From NCBI RefSeq assembly GCF_002939185.1, contig NZ_POVL01000034.1, positions 1-54,917 of the forward strand: 54,917 nt of DNA, in the 5' to 3' direction. This document shows positions 1 through 8,531 of this stretch, in pieces. Position 1 is the stretch's first letter. Each line of letters begins with the position of its first letter. Source of the stretch: Enterobacter sichuanensis. Its GTDB lineage: Bacteria; Pseudomonadota; Gammaproteobacteria; Enterobacterales; Enterobacteriaceae. The notes below the pieces were generated by a model. That model saw only the letters and a list, made by a program, of their open reading frames with translations, did not search any database and was not told the origin of the DNA. The position numbers and the translations under genes were made by a program.

Positions 1-200
1 CAACGATCTCGTTATGGCGAGGCTCCTGTACAAATACACGTTATCGCTCTGGTGGGTTCGAGAGAACCGGCACAGGGTAAAACAGGCACTGTCGAATCAA
101 GGCTTTGTCAGTATAACTTCCCTTGCGGGATACGGTGTACAGTGCTGAACCCAGGACGTGGGGATCTCCTCTTCGACATGCCCTGTCTTGCTCGCCCCTG
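1..200 (+). promoter_or_regulatory. M-box (ykoK-type) Mg2+ riboswitch leader
   Basis: The first ~150 bases resemble the M-box aptamer: an early GTTATGGCGAGGCTCCTGTA block (bases 11-30) corresponds to the conserved GTTAGGTGAGGCTCCTATA segment, and a late ACAGTGCTGAAC element (about 139-150) corresponds to the conserved GTGCTAAAGC end. It lies directly before an MgtE-type Mg2+ transporter, the usual partner of this riboswitch. The aptamer may start just before the window. I could not draw a convincing terminator/antiterminator pair, so the expression platform is unresolved. Confidence 0.8.
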
Positions 201-231
201 AGAGATTTTTATTATTCAAAGGGAATTCATT

Positions 232-1233
232 ATGTCTTACGCTATTCACAACCAGAACCCGACATTCAATGACAGCGCCATCGCGCAGTATATGAATACC
301 GATTTTATCGTCCTCGATATTTCATTATGCGTGGCGCTGGCGCGCGAGCAATTCTTCGAAAAATTAAAAGACGATGATATCCCGTCGCATATTTTTATTG
401 AAGACCATGGCCGCCTGGCGGGGATGATTGCCGTGCGCCAGTTGCTGCAGACTTCCGATACGGTACAGCCGGTGAAATCGCTGATGATTTCGCAATTTTT
501 ACAGGTCAAACCGGAGGATGAACGTGCCGACGTGGCCGGACTGCTGGCCCATGGCGACGCGGATGTCGTGCCCGTGGTCACCCACGGGAAGCTCGTCGGC
601 TGCCTGACCGAACGGGAAATCGCCCATCTGCTGGAAGATGACGTTACCGAAGATGCCCAGCTTCAGGGGGCGACGCTGCCGCTGGAGAAGCCCTATCTGG
701 AAACCAGCGCCTTTAATCTGTGGAAAAAACGCTCCGTCTGGCTGCTGCTGCTGTTTGTCGCCGAAGCCTACACCAGCTCGGTCATTCAGCATTTCGAAGA
801 GGCGCTGGAGTCCGCCATCGCGCTGGCGTTCTTTATCCCGCTGCTGATTGGCACAGGTGGCAACAGCGGAACCCAGATCACCTCCACGCTGGTGCGCGCC
901 ATGGCGCTGGGAGAGGTGCACCTGCGCGATGTCGGACGCGTGCTGCGTAAAGAGATGAGTACGTCGCTGATGATTGCCGCCACGCTGGGCCTTGCCGGGT
1001 GCATCCGGGCCTGGATGATGGGAATTGGGCTGGAAATCACGCTTATCGTCAGCCTGACGCTGGTGTGCATTACGCTGTGGAGCGCCATCGTCTCGTCCGT
1101 GATCCCGATGGTGCTCAAGCGCTGCGGCATTGACCCGGCGGTTGTCTCCGCGCCGTTTATCGCGACGCTTATCGACGGTACCGGGCTGATTATTTACTTC
1201 AAAATCGCGCAATATACCCTGGGGCTGGAGTGA
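232..1233 (+). CDS. mgtE: MgtE-family Mg2+ transporter, short form
   Basis: Inner-membrane Mg2+ (possibly Co2+) channel/transporter of 333 residues. Residues about 20-140 look like a CBS-domain pair (for example VVPVVTHGKLVGCLTEREI). From about 165 onward there are five hydrophobic segments carrying the family signature PLLIGTGGNSGTQ (around 204-216), which contributes to the pore. Full-length MgtE is about 450 residues with an extra N-terminal helical Mg2+-sensing domain; that domain is absent here. The start is supported by AGGGA about 9 bases before the ATG. The M-box leader upstream implies expression under low Mg2+. It is monocistronic, followed by a hairpin and a convergent lacI-type gene. 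Confidence 0.88.
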   Translation: MSYAIHNQNPTFNDSAIAQYMNTDFIVLDISLCVALAREQFFEKLKDDDIPSHIFIEDHGRLAGMIAVRQLLQTSDTVQPVKSLMISQFLQVKPEDERADVAGLLAHGDADVVPVVTHGKLVGCLTEREIAHLLEDDVTEDAQLQGATLPLEKPYLETSAFNLWKKRSVWLLLLFVAEAYTSSVIQHFEEALESAIALAFFIPLLIGTGGNSGTQITSTLVRAMALGEVHLRDVGRVLRKEMSTSLMIAATLGLAGCIRAWMMGIGLEITLIVSLTLVCITLWSAIVSSVIPMVLKRCGIDPAVVSAPFIATLIDGTGLIIYFKIAQYTLGLE

Positions 1234-1239
1234 TCTTGC

Positions 1240-1269
1240 GAGCACCGCTTTCCCGTGATTGCGGTGCTC
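1240..1269. terminator. hairpin between mgtE and the LacI-type regulator
   Basis: GAGCACCGC and GCGGTGCTC form a 9-bp perfect stem with a 12-base loop between two convergent genes. There is no good T-run on either side, so it is at best a weak or Rho-assisted terminator. Confidence 0.4.
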
Positions 1270-1275
1270 ACTGTG

Positions 1276-2352
1276 CTACACATCACCCAGTTGATGCGCA
1301 ATCTCACGCAACTGCTGGGCCAGCGCCTGGAGGTTTTTCCCCTTCTCTCCTTTCGGCCCGGTAGACTGTCGCACCACCAGACGGGCAGGTAAAATCGAGG
1401 ACATACGCAACGCATTATCTTCGCCGCTGTCCAGAATGCGGCGCACCGCCTCTTTACCCTGCAGATCTAAATCCAGTGAGACCGTGGTCAGCGCCGGGTA
1501 GAAGAACGAGCTTTCGTAAGTGTCATCATAGCCAATCACCGACTTCTCGCCCGGAATGGAAATCTGCTGCTGGTGGAAGGCGCTCAGTACGCCCAGCGCC
1601 ATCTGGTCGTTGCCCACCAGCACGGCGGAAAACTGCGGCGTTTCACGCAGCATCTGCAGCGCACCGGCATACCCGCTCTGCGCATCCCAGTTGCCGCGGA
1701 TCACCGAGGCGGGTTCCAGGCCGTAGCCTTTCAGGGTTTCGATCCAGCTTTTTAGCCTCAACTGTGCCGACACAGAGGTCTCTGGCCCGGCCAGCAGGGC
1801 GATGTCGCGATGGCCCAGTTCGTAAAGGTATTTAACGCTGGCGCGGGTGCCGTCCGCCGGGTTAAACGAAACGTTAAACACGGAACTGTACGGGTCGACA
1901 TCCAGGAACAGACAGACAATATCATCGTTGTCAGTCGCGATTTTTTGCGCCTCTTCGGCCTCCAGCGGCACGTTAATGATCACCTTGCTCACCAACTGGG
2001 ACTTCAGCTCGTTGATAGAATCCTGAATACTGTGATTGACGTTCTCATCAATCATTGAAATCAGGACCTGATAACCTTCCACATTCGCATAGCATTTTAC
2101 CGCCGCAGCCACCTGAGAAGGGGCATGCAATGCGAGCGAAATCGTCACCAGTCCGACAGTCTGGGTCTGTTTGCCGACCAGCTGCTGAGCCAGGCGGTTG
2201 GGCACATACCGTAATAACTCTATGGATTTCTCCACCTTGCTACGCGTGGCGTCGGATACATTGGCAGATTTATTCAGTACCCTGGACACGGTCTGATAGG
2301 AGACGCCAGCATGGCGTGCCACGTCCTCTAACGTTGCGCTTTTCGACTTCAT
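1276..2352 (-). CDS. ganR: LacI-family repressor of galactan utilisation
   Basis: A 358-residue LacI/GalR regulator. Residues 7-30 form the DNA-binding helix-turn-helix (ATLEDVARHAGVSYQTVSRV), followed by the hinge (YVPNRLAQQL) and a periplasmic-binding-protein-like sensor domain (about 60-335). It is divergent from the LamB-like porin and next to an ABC/GH42/GH53 galactan set, as ganR is in the Dickeya gan locus. The inducer is therefore inferred to be galactose or a galacto-oligosaccharide. The regulatory target is inference; the family assignment is clear. Confidence 0.85.
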   Translation of the reverse strand: MKSKSATLEDVARHAGVSYQTVSRVLNKSANVSDATRSKVEKSIELLRYVPNRLAQQLVGKQTQTVGLVTISLALHAPSQVAAAVKCYANVEGYQVLISMIDENVNHSIQDSINELKSQLVSKVIINVPLEAEEAQKIATDNDDIVCLFLDVDPYSSVFNVSFNPADGTRASVKYLYELGHRDIALLAGPETSVSAQLRLKSWIETLKGYGLEPASVIRGNWDAQSGYAGALQMLRETPQFSAVLVGNDQMALGVLSAFHQQQISIPGEKSVIGYDDTYESSFFYPALTTVSLDLDLQGKEAVRRILDSGEDNALRMSSILPARLVVRQSTGPKGEKGKNLQALAQQLREIAHQLGDV

Positions 2353-2514
2353 GGTCCGGTTCCTTATGTTGTTATGCGCTGATTGTAACAGGGGCGCTGA
2401 AAAAAAACGCTTACCGCCCTCTTTTCACTGACACAACACCATCAAAAAGTATGACGCTCACAATGACACAACCTGCGACAAATCTCATTATCTGATACAA
2501 AATTGTCTATTTTA

Positions 2515-2530
2515 TTTGCACTTAATCACA
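2515..2530. promoter_or_regulatory. candidate CRP site in ganR-ganL intergenic region
   Basis: TTTGC-N6-TCACA matches 8 of 10 bases of the CRP half-sites TGTGA-N6-TCACA. It lies about 100 bases before the porin start in the 269-base divergent region 2353-2621. Catabolite control is expected for such a locus. Match judged by eye. Confidence 0.4.
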
Positions 2531-2621
2531 CATTTATGATCATGCAATTGCCAGACAAAAGGTTTAGGCATTTTATGACAGCGGATTTGTGAACGTATTA
2601 CAAAACAATAAGAGGGTAACA

Positions 2622-3887
2622 ATGAACACGACGATCCGCTCTGTATCCGTTGCGCTGGCTGCCGCGTTAGCGTCTCCATCGCTGTTTGCCGCATCTTCGG
2701 TACCGATTGATTTCCATGGCTATCTTCGCTCCGGCGTGGGCGTCTCACGGGATGGTGGGATGGAGGAGTGGCAGAAGAATAAAATTGGCCGTCTGGGTAA
2801 CGAAGCCGATACCTACGGCGAGCTGGAACTGGGCTCTGAGGTTTATAAAAAGAACGACGTAAGCTTTTATCTCGACAGCATGGTGAGCATGGTGTCTGAC
2901 GGCTCTAACGATAACGAAACCACCTTTGGCGACGATGCCCAGTTTGGCCTGCGTCAGTTGAACCTGCAGATCAAGGGGCTGATTCCGGGCGATCCCAACG
3001 CGGTGATCTGGGGTGGGAAGCGCTATTACCAGCGCCACGACCTGCACATCATCGACACCAAATACTGGAATATATCGGGATCCGGCGCAGGTATTGAGAA
3101 CTATACGCTCGGCCCCGGCGCGGTCTCCGTGGCGTGGATCCGCGGCGATGCCAACGACGTGGACTACCGCGTTGACGGTGATAACGACGTGAACATCAAC
3201 TATATCGATCTGCGCTATGCGGGCTGGAAACCGTGGGCAGGCGCCTGGACCGAAGTCGGCATCGACTACGCCATGCCAAACCCGACCAACAAGCAGAAAG
3301 AGCACGGCGGGCTGTACGAGGCCGACAACGGCGTGATGGTAACCGGCGAGATCAGCCAGGACATGCTGGGAGGATACAACAAGCTGGTGTTGCAGTACGC
3401 CAACAAAGGCCTGGCACAGAACATGGTGTCCCAGGGGGGCGGCTGGTACGACATGTGGAACGATGTGAATGATGCCAGCGGCTACCGCGTGATCAATACC
3501 GGCTTAATTCCCATTACCGACAAGCTCTCCTTCAACCACGTGTTGACCTGGGGTTCGGCGGACGACACTACGCAATATACCGATAAATCGCGCCTGATTT
3601 CCCTTGTCGGCCGCGCGCAGTACCAGTTTACCGAGTATGTCCGCCTGATTGGCGAAGTGGGTGGTTTCTACCAGAAAGACACCTACACCGACGGGTCTGA
3701 CTACAAGCAGAGCGGCGAGAAATACACCCTTGCCCTCGGCCTGGCCGATGGCCCTGACTTTATGTCGCGTCCGGAACTGCGTGTGTTTGCGTCTTACCTG
3801 AATGATTCCGAAAAAGGGAAATCCTTCGAGGACGGCACCGCGAATAATACCTGGAACTTTGGGGTGCAGGTCGAAGCCTGGTGGTAA
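2622..3887 (+). CDS. ganL: LamB-like outer-membrane porin for galacto-oligosaccharides
   Basis: A maltoporin (LamB) superfamily porin of 421 residues. Residues 1-22 are a signal peptide ending AASPSLFAA (with MNTTIRSV as N-terminus). The mature start VPIDFHGYLRSGVGVS is the classic LamB N-terminal strand, and the chain ends in FGVQVEAWW, with the C-terminal aromatic typical of outer-membrane barrels. The start at 2622 is preferred over an upstream in-frame ATG because AGAGGG precedes it by about 6 bases. It sits divergent from the repressor, matching GanL of Dickeya, and would pass oligogalactans to the periplasm. Substrate is inferred from context. Confidence 0.86.
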   Translation: MNTTIRSVSVALAAALASPSLFAASSVPIDFHGYLRSGVGVSRDGGMEEWQKNKIGRLGNEADTYGELELGSEVYKKNDVSFYLDSMVSMVSDGSNDNETTFGDDAQFGLRQLNLQIKGLIPGDPNAVIWGGKRYYQRHDLHIIDTKYWNISGSGAGIENYTLGPGAVSVAWIRGDANDVDYRVDGDNDVNINYIDLRYAGWKPWAGAWTEVGIDYAMPNPTNKQKEHGGLYEADNGVMVTGEISQDMLGGYNKLVLQYANKGLAQNMVSQGGGWYDMWNDVNDASGYRVINTGLIPITDKLSFNHVLTWGSADDTTQYTDKSRLISLVGRAQYQFTEYVRLIGEVGGFYQKDTYTDGSDYKQSGEKYTLALGLADGPDFMSRPELRVFASYLNDSEKGKSFEDGTANNTWNFGVQVEAWW

Positions 3888-3955
3888 ATCTTCATTTTTA
3901 AAATGCGTTAATCGTTATTGTATCTCCAGCTAATTGCAGCGTATATCTCTGCTCA

Positions 3956-3987
3956 GGGATAGCCATTATTTTGGCTATCCCTTTTTT
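3956..3987 (+). terminator. Rho-independent terminator of ganL
   Basis: GGGATAGCC-ATTATTTT-GGCTATCCC followed by TTTTTT: a 9-bp perfect stem and a U-tract, 68 bases after the porin stop. Confidence 0.9.
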
Positions 3988-3991
3988 ATAT

Positions 3992-4234
3992 TTACTGATT
4001 AAAGTGTTCATCTAATAACTGACGTAAGGCATCAGACTGCCTGCCAAAGATGGCGTGCACCTGCTGACCGATAATAATTACGCCCAGCGCCCCTTCATTC
4101 TGTAACGCCTCAGAGTCAACCTTATTTAAATCTTTAACCGTCACGCGCAGGCGGGTAATGCAGGCTTCGACGTGTTCGATATTATCGTCACCGCCAAACG
4201 CGGGAATTAAACGCTGGGTAATTTGACTGTCCAT
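3992..4234 (-). CDS. stand-alone PTS EIIB domain (glucose/sucrose family)
   Basis: An 80-residue protein that is only a glucose-superfamily EIIB domain: GGDDNI...EACITRLRV, with the phosphoacceptor Cys at residue 25 in the CxTRLR motif. Such domains normally sit between or next to EIIC and EIIA; neither is present here. The start at 4234 (MDSQI) is preferred over an ATG 12 bases upstream because GAGG lies 8 bases before it. It begins about 20 bases after the terminator of the gan operon, so it is either separately expressed or reached by readthrough. Its partner EIIC is unknown; it could serve a permease elsewhere or act as a phosphorylation-dependent regulator. Confidence 0.83.
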   Translation of the reverse strand: MDSQITQRLIPAFGGDDNIEHVEACITRLRVTVKDLNKVDSEALQNEGALGVIIIGQQVHAIFGRQSDALRQLLDEHFNQ

Positions 4235-4257
4235 AATACGCCTCATTCTATGCAGAT

Positions 4258-4284
4258 AAAAAAATGCCTGCTCGTGGAGCAGGC
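4258..4284 (-). terminator. Rho-independent terminator after the gan operon
   Basis: Read on the minus strand: GCCTGCTC-CAC-GAGCAGGC, then A and seven T residues. It is a textbook intrinsic terminator lying between the GH42 gene and the EIIB gene. Confidence 0.9.
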
Positions 4285-4297
4285 TCTTTGCCTTTTT

Positions 4298-4366
4298 GCC
4301 CGGCGGCGCTGCGCTTGCACGGGCCTACGGGTTGGGAAGGCCGGGTTAGCGCAGCGCCACCCGGCA
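4298..4366. repeat. pair of inverted REP elements (BIME-like)
   Basis: Two facing copies of an enterobacterial REP unit: GCCCGGCGGCGCTGCGCTTG...CACGGGCCTACGGG (4298-4331), and its inverted relative AGGCCGGGTTAGCGCAGCGCCACCCGGC (about 4338-4366). Similar units occur at 22614-22643 and 32337-32366. They lie downstream of genes, the usual REP position. Confidence 0.85.
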
Positions 4367-4377
4367 ATAAAACCGCA

Positions 4378-6435
4378 CTACGCTTTACGCCTGAGCACCC
4401 GACAGTCCCACGGCAGCAGCACGGTATCGCCCGCGGCGGCGGCGTCTGTCATGCAGTCGGTATACCCTTGCGGCAGCGTGATGTATTGCTGCTGTGCCGT
4501 GTAGTTCTGCACAAACACCCAGCGGGTTTCGCCATCCGTGCGCGCCGTGGCAACCACGCCCGGCGGGAGTTCACTCTCGATGGCGCGCGGCAGCGCCAGC
4601 TCGTTGATAATCCCGGCGAAGAAATCGCGCTGGAACGGCAGATCGTTGCGCGAAGCGACGTGCCACGCCTTGCCTTTACCGACGCGGTTGACCGTGACCG
4701 CAGGGCGACCGGCGTAGAAATCATCGCGGTAGGTCGCCAGCACCTGTGCGGACTCCGCGTGGATCAGCTCGCATAAATGCCGCACCTGATACGGCCCCTG
4801 CAGGCCGGCCGCGTTGCCCGCCAGCCCCTGAACCAGATTGCGCTCCCCCTCACCCAGGCAGTCGATCTCTTCTGCCCAGATCCCCAGGAGCTTGCGCAGC
4901 GGCCCGGGGAAACCGCCCAGATGACAGAGATCGGTCTCATCCACCACGCCGGTCCAGTAGGTCGTCACCAGATGCCCGCCATTGGCCACAAAGGCTTCTG
5001 CCCGCCCGGCAAACCCTTCGCGTACCATGTAAAGCATGGGGGCCACCACCAGCGCGTACTGGCTCAGATCGCCGTCAGCGTCAATGACATCCACCGCGAT
5101 GCCTTTTTCCCAGAACGGACGATAGTGTTCGTTGACGGTTTTTTCGTACTCCATTCCCATATTGCGCGGACCTTCGGCATCGTCCAGCGCCCAGCGGTTT
5201 TGCTGGTCGAAGACGATCGCCACCCGGGCCTCGGTACGGCAGCCGACCACCCCCGACAGGCGTGCCAGCATCTCGCCCAGGCGCGTCACTTCACGCCCGA
5301 CGCGGGTATCCAGATGGCCCACGTGGTCGATAACCGCGCCGTGGAATTTCTCCACCGACCCGCGGCTTTTACGCCACTGGAAGTACTGCACCGAATCCGC
5401 CCCGTGCGCCACCGCCTGCATTGACGAGAGAATATGCATCCCCGGCTTTTTCAGCTTGCTGGTTGGCTGCCAGTTGGTGGTGCTCGGCGTCGACTCCATC
5501 AGCACGAAAGGCTTACCGCCCTTCAGGCTGCGCATCATGTCATGATACATGGCGGTGTAGCAGGCAAGCGCCGTTTCGTCTTTCTCCCGGTGCCACATCG
5601 GGTAGCTGTCCCAGGAGATAAAGTCGATCGCCTTCGCAAGCTGCCAGTAGTCGTAGTCGTAGAAATACTCCATAAAGTTGGTGGTCACCGGCAGTTCGGC
5701 ATTCGCGGCTTTTAGCGGGGCCACTTCATGGCGGCAGAAATCGGTCACCTGCGCGGTATTGAAGCGACGCCAGTCGAGGTTCAGGCCGTGAATCGACACT
5801 TCTCCCTGCGGCGCGGGGGACGCAATCTGCGACCAGTCGGTATAGGTATGGCTCCAGAAGGTGCTCCACCACGCGTGGTTCAGCGCGTCGAGGGTTTTGT
5901 AACGCGCTTTCAGCCAGTCGCGGAAGCGTGCCTGGCACAGATCACAGTGGCATTCACCGCCGTACTCATTGGAGATATGCCAGCCCAGCACCGCCGGATG
6001 GTGGGAATAACGCTCCGCCAGCAGACGGTTAATGGTGAATGTCTTCTCACGGTACACCGGAGATGACATGCAGTGGTTATGACGGCCTCCGTGCAGCGCG
6101 GGCACGCGGTTGCGCCCGACGCGCAGCACCTCAGGGTATTTTTGCGACATCCACGCCGGACGCGCGCCGCTTGGCGTCGCCAGGAAAATATGAATACCTG
6201 CCGCATACAATTTTTCAATAATATTATCCAGCCACGCAAAATCATATTCCCCTTCACGCGGCTCCAGTTTTGCCCAGCTAAATATGCCCACCGACATGAC
6301 ATTACATTTCGCCTGCTGCATCATGGCGATATCTTTCTCAATAATACCGGGGTAATTCTCCCACTGCTCCGGGTTATAGTCGGCGCCATGCAATAACGCC
6401 GCGACCTTTGGGCTTAAAGGCGCAAATTTATTCAT
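4378..6435 (-). CDS. ganB: GH42 beta-galactosidase (exo-galactanase)
   Basis: A 685-residue cytoplasmic GH42 enzyme hydrolysing terminal beta-galactosyl units of imported galacto-oligosaccharides. There is no signal peptide. The TIM barrel spans about 10-390: GADYNPEQW near the start, the acid/base Glu157 in HISNEYGG and the nucleophile Glu314 in FVLMESTPS. Cys122 and the cluster Cys162/164/167 (ECHCDLC) match the GH42 zinc site. A trimerisation domain and small C-terminal domain follow. It is last in the minus-strand operon ganEFG-ganA-ganB, 28 bases after the GH53 gene. The symbol follows Dickeya usage; in Bacillus the GH42 enzyme is called GanA. Confidence 0.92.
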   Translation of the reverse strand: MNKFAPLSPKVAALLHGADYNPEQWENYPGIIEKDIAMMQQAKCNVMSVGIFSWAKLEPREGEYDFAWLDNIIEKLYAAGIHIFLATPSGARPAWMSQKYPEVLRVGRNRVPALHGGRHNHCMSSPVYREKTFTINRLLAERYSHHPAVLGWHISNEYGGECHCDLCQARFRDWLKARYKTLDALNHAWWSTFWSHTYTDWSQIASPAPQGEVSIHGLNLDWRRFNTAQVTDFCRHEVAPLKAANAELPVTTNFMEYFYDYDYWQLAKAIDFISWDSYPMWHREKDETALACYTAMYHDMMRSLKGGKPFVLMESTPSTTNWQPTSKLKKPGMHILSSMQAVAHGADSVQYFQWRKSRGSVEKFHGAVIDHVGHLDTRVGREVTRLGEMLARLSGVVGCRTEARVAIVFDQQNRWALDDAEGPRNMGMEYEKTVNEHYRPFWEKGIAVDVIDADGDLSQYALVVAPMLYMVREGFAGRAEAFVANGGHLVTTYWTGVVDETDLCHLGGFPGPLRKLLGIWAEEIDCLGEGERNLVQGLAGNAAGLQGPYQVRHLCELIHAESAQVLATYRDDFYAGRPAVTVNRVGKGKAWHVASRNDLPFQRDFFAGIINELALPRAIESELPPGVVATARTDGETRWVFVQNYTAQQQYITLPQGYTDCMTDAAAAGDTVLLPWDCRVLRRKA

Positions 6436-6463
6436 ATTTACAACGTCCTGAATGGAGATAAAA

Positions 6464-7666
6464 TTATTTAAATACCGTTATTGATGGCAGCACTTTTCCC
6501 TGGCAATCAAATAATGCCTGATTCTCACGGGCATTCCCCTCTTTCCATTCGTCATGGATATATTTCATGCCGGCTTTGGTCGCCCACGTGGTACCCGGGA
6601 CGGCAATCCAGGTGGGCTCCCAATAAAAGATGCCCTTGCCGCGATGGTCCGGAACATCAATAACGGCCTGCATTAAATCGTGAATATAATCGTACTGACC
6701 CTGAACGGTGCCCGGATAGCCGCCGTCTTTTTCTTCTTTCGCCTGGAAACTGTTTTCGGCGTTATCGCAGTTGTCGAGCGTATAGCCGTAGGCCGCTTCC
6801 ACCACAATCACGTCTTTGTTATAGCGCCTGCTGATGTCATCCATATTGGCTTTCAGCGCGCTTATCGGGCCGTTCCAGTAGGTGTACATCGACAGGCCGA
6901 TAATATCGAACGGCACGTTGCGCCTGGTGATTTCATCAAACCACCAGCGGAAGGTGTCATTTTTGGTGCCTTCGGCCAGATGCAGCATGACTTTCACCTG
7001 CTCGCCGTCGGTCAGGTTCTCCTTTAGCCCGCCAATGGCGGCAGTGAGCAGCCCGGCCAGGCGGTCAAATTCGCCGCCGCCCTGCCCCCAGCTTTTTCCT
7101 TCCGGCCACAGCATGCCGCCGTTGATTTCGTTACCGATCTGCACCATGTCCGGCAGGACGCCCTCTTTCTTAAAACGGGCAATGGTGTCGCGGGTGTAGT
7201 CATGGATCGCCGTTTTAAGCTGCGGGTAGTCCATCTTCTCCCAGGTTTTTGGCTTGAATTGTTTGCCCGGATCGGTCCAGAAATCGCTGTAGTGGAAGTC
7301 GAGCAGCAGCTTCAGCCCCTGCGCCTTCACGCGCTTCGCCAGCGCAATCGTGTTTTCCAGGTTGTTACTGCCGCCGCCGTAGGTATTGCCGCTCGCATCC
7401 TGCGGGTCTACCCACAGGCGCAGGCGCACGGTATTCACGCCGTTAGCTTTGAGGATAGCAATCGCGTCCTGCTGCTGGCCGTTCTGGTTATAGAATTTCG
7501 CGCCGTGTTGTTCTGCTTCCAGCAGGGTCGAAATATCCGCCCCCTTAATAAAATCCGCCGGCATGGCGTTAAAGGGACGCGTTTTTACCGCGTCGGCAGC
7601 AAACGCACTCGCGGCAAGGCCACATGAGAGGCAAACGGCGAGCAAAGCAGGTTTGAGTCTTTTCAT
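6464..7666 (-). CDS. ganA: GH53 endo-beta-1,4-galactanase, exported
   Basis: A 400-residue arabinogalactan endo-1,4-beta-galactosidase. Residues 1-23 form a signal peptide (…LAASAFA|ADA), so the enzyme acts in the periplasm or outside. The GH53 barrel shows FIKGADIS at the start, the acid/base Glu180 in MVQIGNEINGG and the nucleophile Glu290 in VIVVEAAYGY. The start at 7666 is chosen because AAGGA lies 5 bases upstream; the ATG at 7672 overlaps that site. The frame overlaps the ganG stop region, implying translational coupling. It makes oligogalactans for the ABC importer. Bacillus calls this family GanB. Confidence 0.92.
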   Translation of the reverse strand: MKRLKPALLAVCLSCGLAASAFAADAVKTRPFNAMPADFIKGADISTLLEAEQHGAKFYNQNGQQQDAIAILKANGVNTVRLRLWVDPQDASGNTYGGGSNNLENTIALAKRVKAQGLKLLLDFHYSDFWTDPGKQFKPKTWEKMDYPQLKTAIHDYTRDTIARFKKEGVLPDMVQIGNEINGGMLWPEGKSWGQGGGEFDRLAGLLTAAIGGLKENLTDGEQVKVMLHLAEGTKNDTFRWWFDEITRRNVPFDIIGLSMYTYWNGPISALKANMDDISRRYNKDVIVVEAAYGYTLDNCDNAENSFQAKEEKDGGYPGTVQGQYDYIHDLMQAVIDVPDHRGKGIFYWEPTWIAVPGTTWATKAGMKYIHDEWKEGNARENQALFDCQGKVLPSITVFK

Positions 7667-7668
7667 GA

Positions 7669-8520
7669 TCATCCTTTGGTACTCCCGGAGGTCAGGCCGG
7701 AGACGAAGTATTTTTGTAACGCCAGGTAGAGGATCGCCACCGGTACGGCAATCAGGACCGCGCCTGCCGCGTAGGTGGTGTAGCTGGCACCCATTTTTTG
7801 TGCCACCAGGTTATAAAGCCCAATGGGTAAGGTGTATTTGTCCGGGGTGCGCAAAATGGTGCTGGAGAGGATGAAATCTCCCAGCGGCCCGGTGAAGGAG
7901 AACAGCGCCACCACCGCCACAATCGGCTTCGAAAGCGGCATGATGATCTCGATAAAAATCCGGAAGTTGCTGGCCCCGTCCATGCGCGCGGATTCATCCA
8001 GATCTTTCGGGATGGCATCGAGGTAGCCTTTCATCAGGTAAGTGTTCATCGGGATCATGCCGCCTACGTAGATCAGCACCAGCGCCAGATGGCTGTTGAT
8101 AAGACCCAGCAACTGCGACAGCACGAAGATGGCAATCAGCGCCGAGAACTGCGGGATCATCTGCAGCAGCAGGAACAGCATCAGCCCATTCTGGCGTCCT
8201 TTAAAGCGAAAGCGCGAAAACGCGTAGGCGGTAAAGCTGACGCTGATTAAGGTCAGCACCATGGTCAGAAAGCTGATTTTCATCGAGTTCCAGTACCAGG
8301 TCATGTAGTTCACCTGGCCATTGAACAGGTCGGCATAATGCTGCACCGAGACGTTCTCGGGAATAATCGACGAGCTCAGCAGGCTGTTTCCCGCGTTAAA
8401 CGACGCGCCGACCGTCCACACCAGCGGGTAAATGATGATTGTCGAGACCAGTGCGATAACCAGCCAGGAGAGCGAGAGGCGTACCCACTTCTCACGTTTA
8501 ATACTTTGTGATTGAGCCAT
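7669..8520 (-). CDS. ganG: ABC sugar permease, MalG type
   Basis: A 283-residue inner-membrane permease with six hydrophobic segments and the MalG-type EAA loop DESARMDGASNFRIFIEIIMPLSKP (about residues 165-190) that docks the ATPase. It pairs with the MalF-type permease just upstream (11-base gap) and the ATPase at 11430. Inferred substrate: beta-1,4-galacto-oligosaccharides, from the GH53/GH42 neighbours. Confidence 0.88.
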   Translation of the reverse strand: MAQSQSIKREKWVRLSLSWLVIALVSTIIIYPLVWTVGASFNAGNSLLSSSIIPENVSVQHYADLFNGQVNYMTWYWNSMKISFLTMVLTLISVSFTAYAFSRFRFKGRQNGLMLFLLLQMIPQFSALIAIFVLSQLLGLINSHLALVLIYVGGMIPMNTYLMKGYLDAIPKDLDESARMDGASNFRIFIEIIMPLSKPIVAVVALFSFTGPLGDFILSSTILRTPDKYTLPIGLYNLVAQKMGASYTTYAAGAVLIAVPVAILYLALQKYFVSGLTSGSTKG

Positions 8521-8531
8521 TGTTACGTTCC

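Noticed and set aside
151..216. Rho-independent terminator as M-box expression platform
   Set aside because: Complementary GGGG/CCCC and GATCTC/GAGAT blocks are in the wrong order to form one stem before the T-run; no convincing structure drawn by eye.
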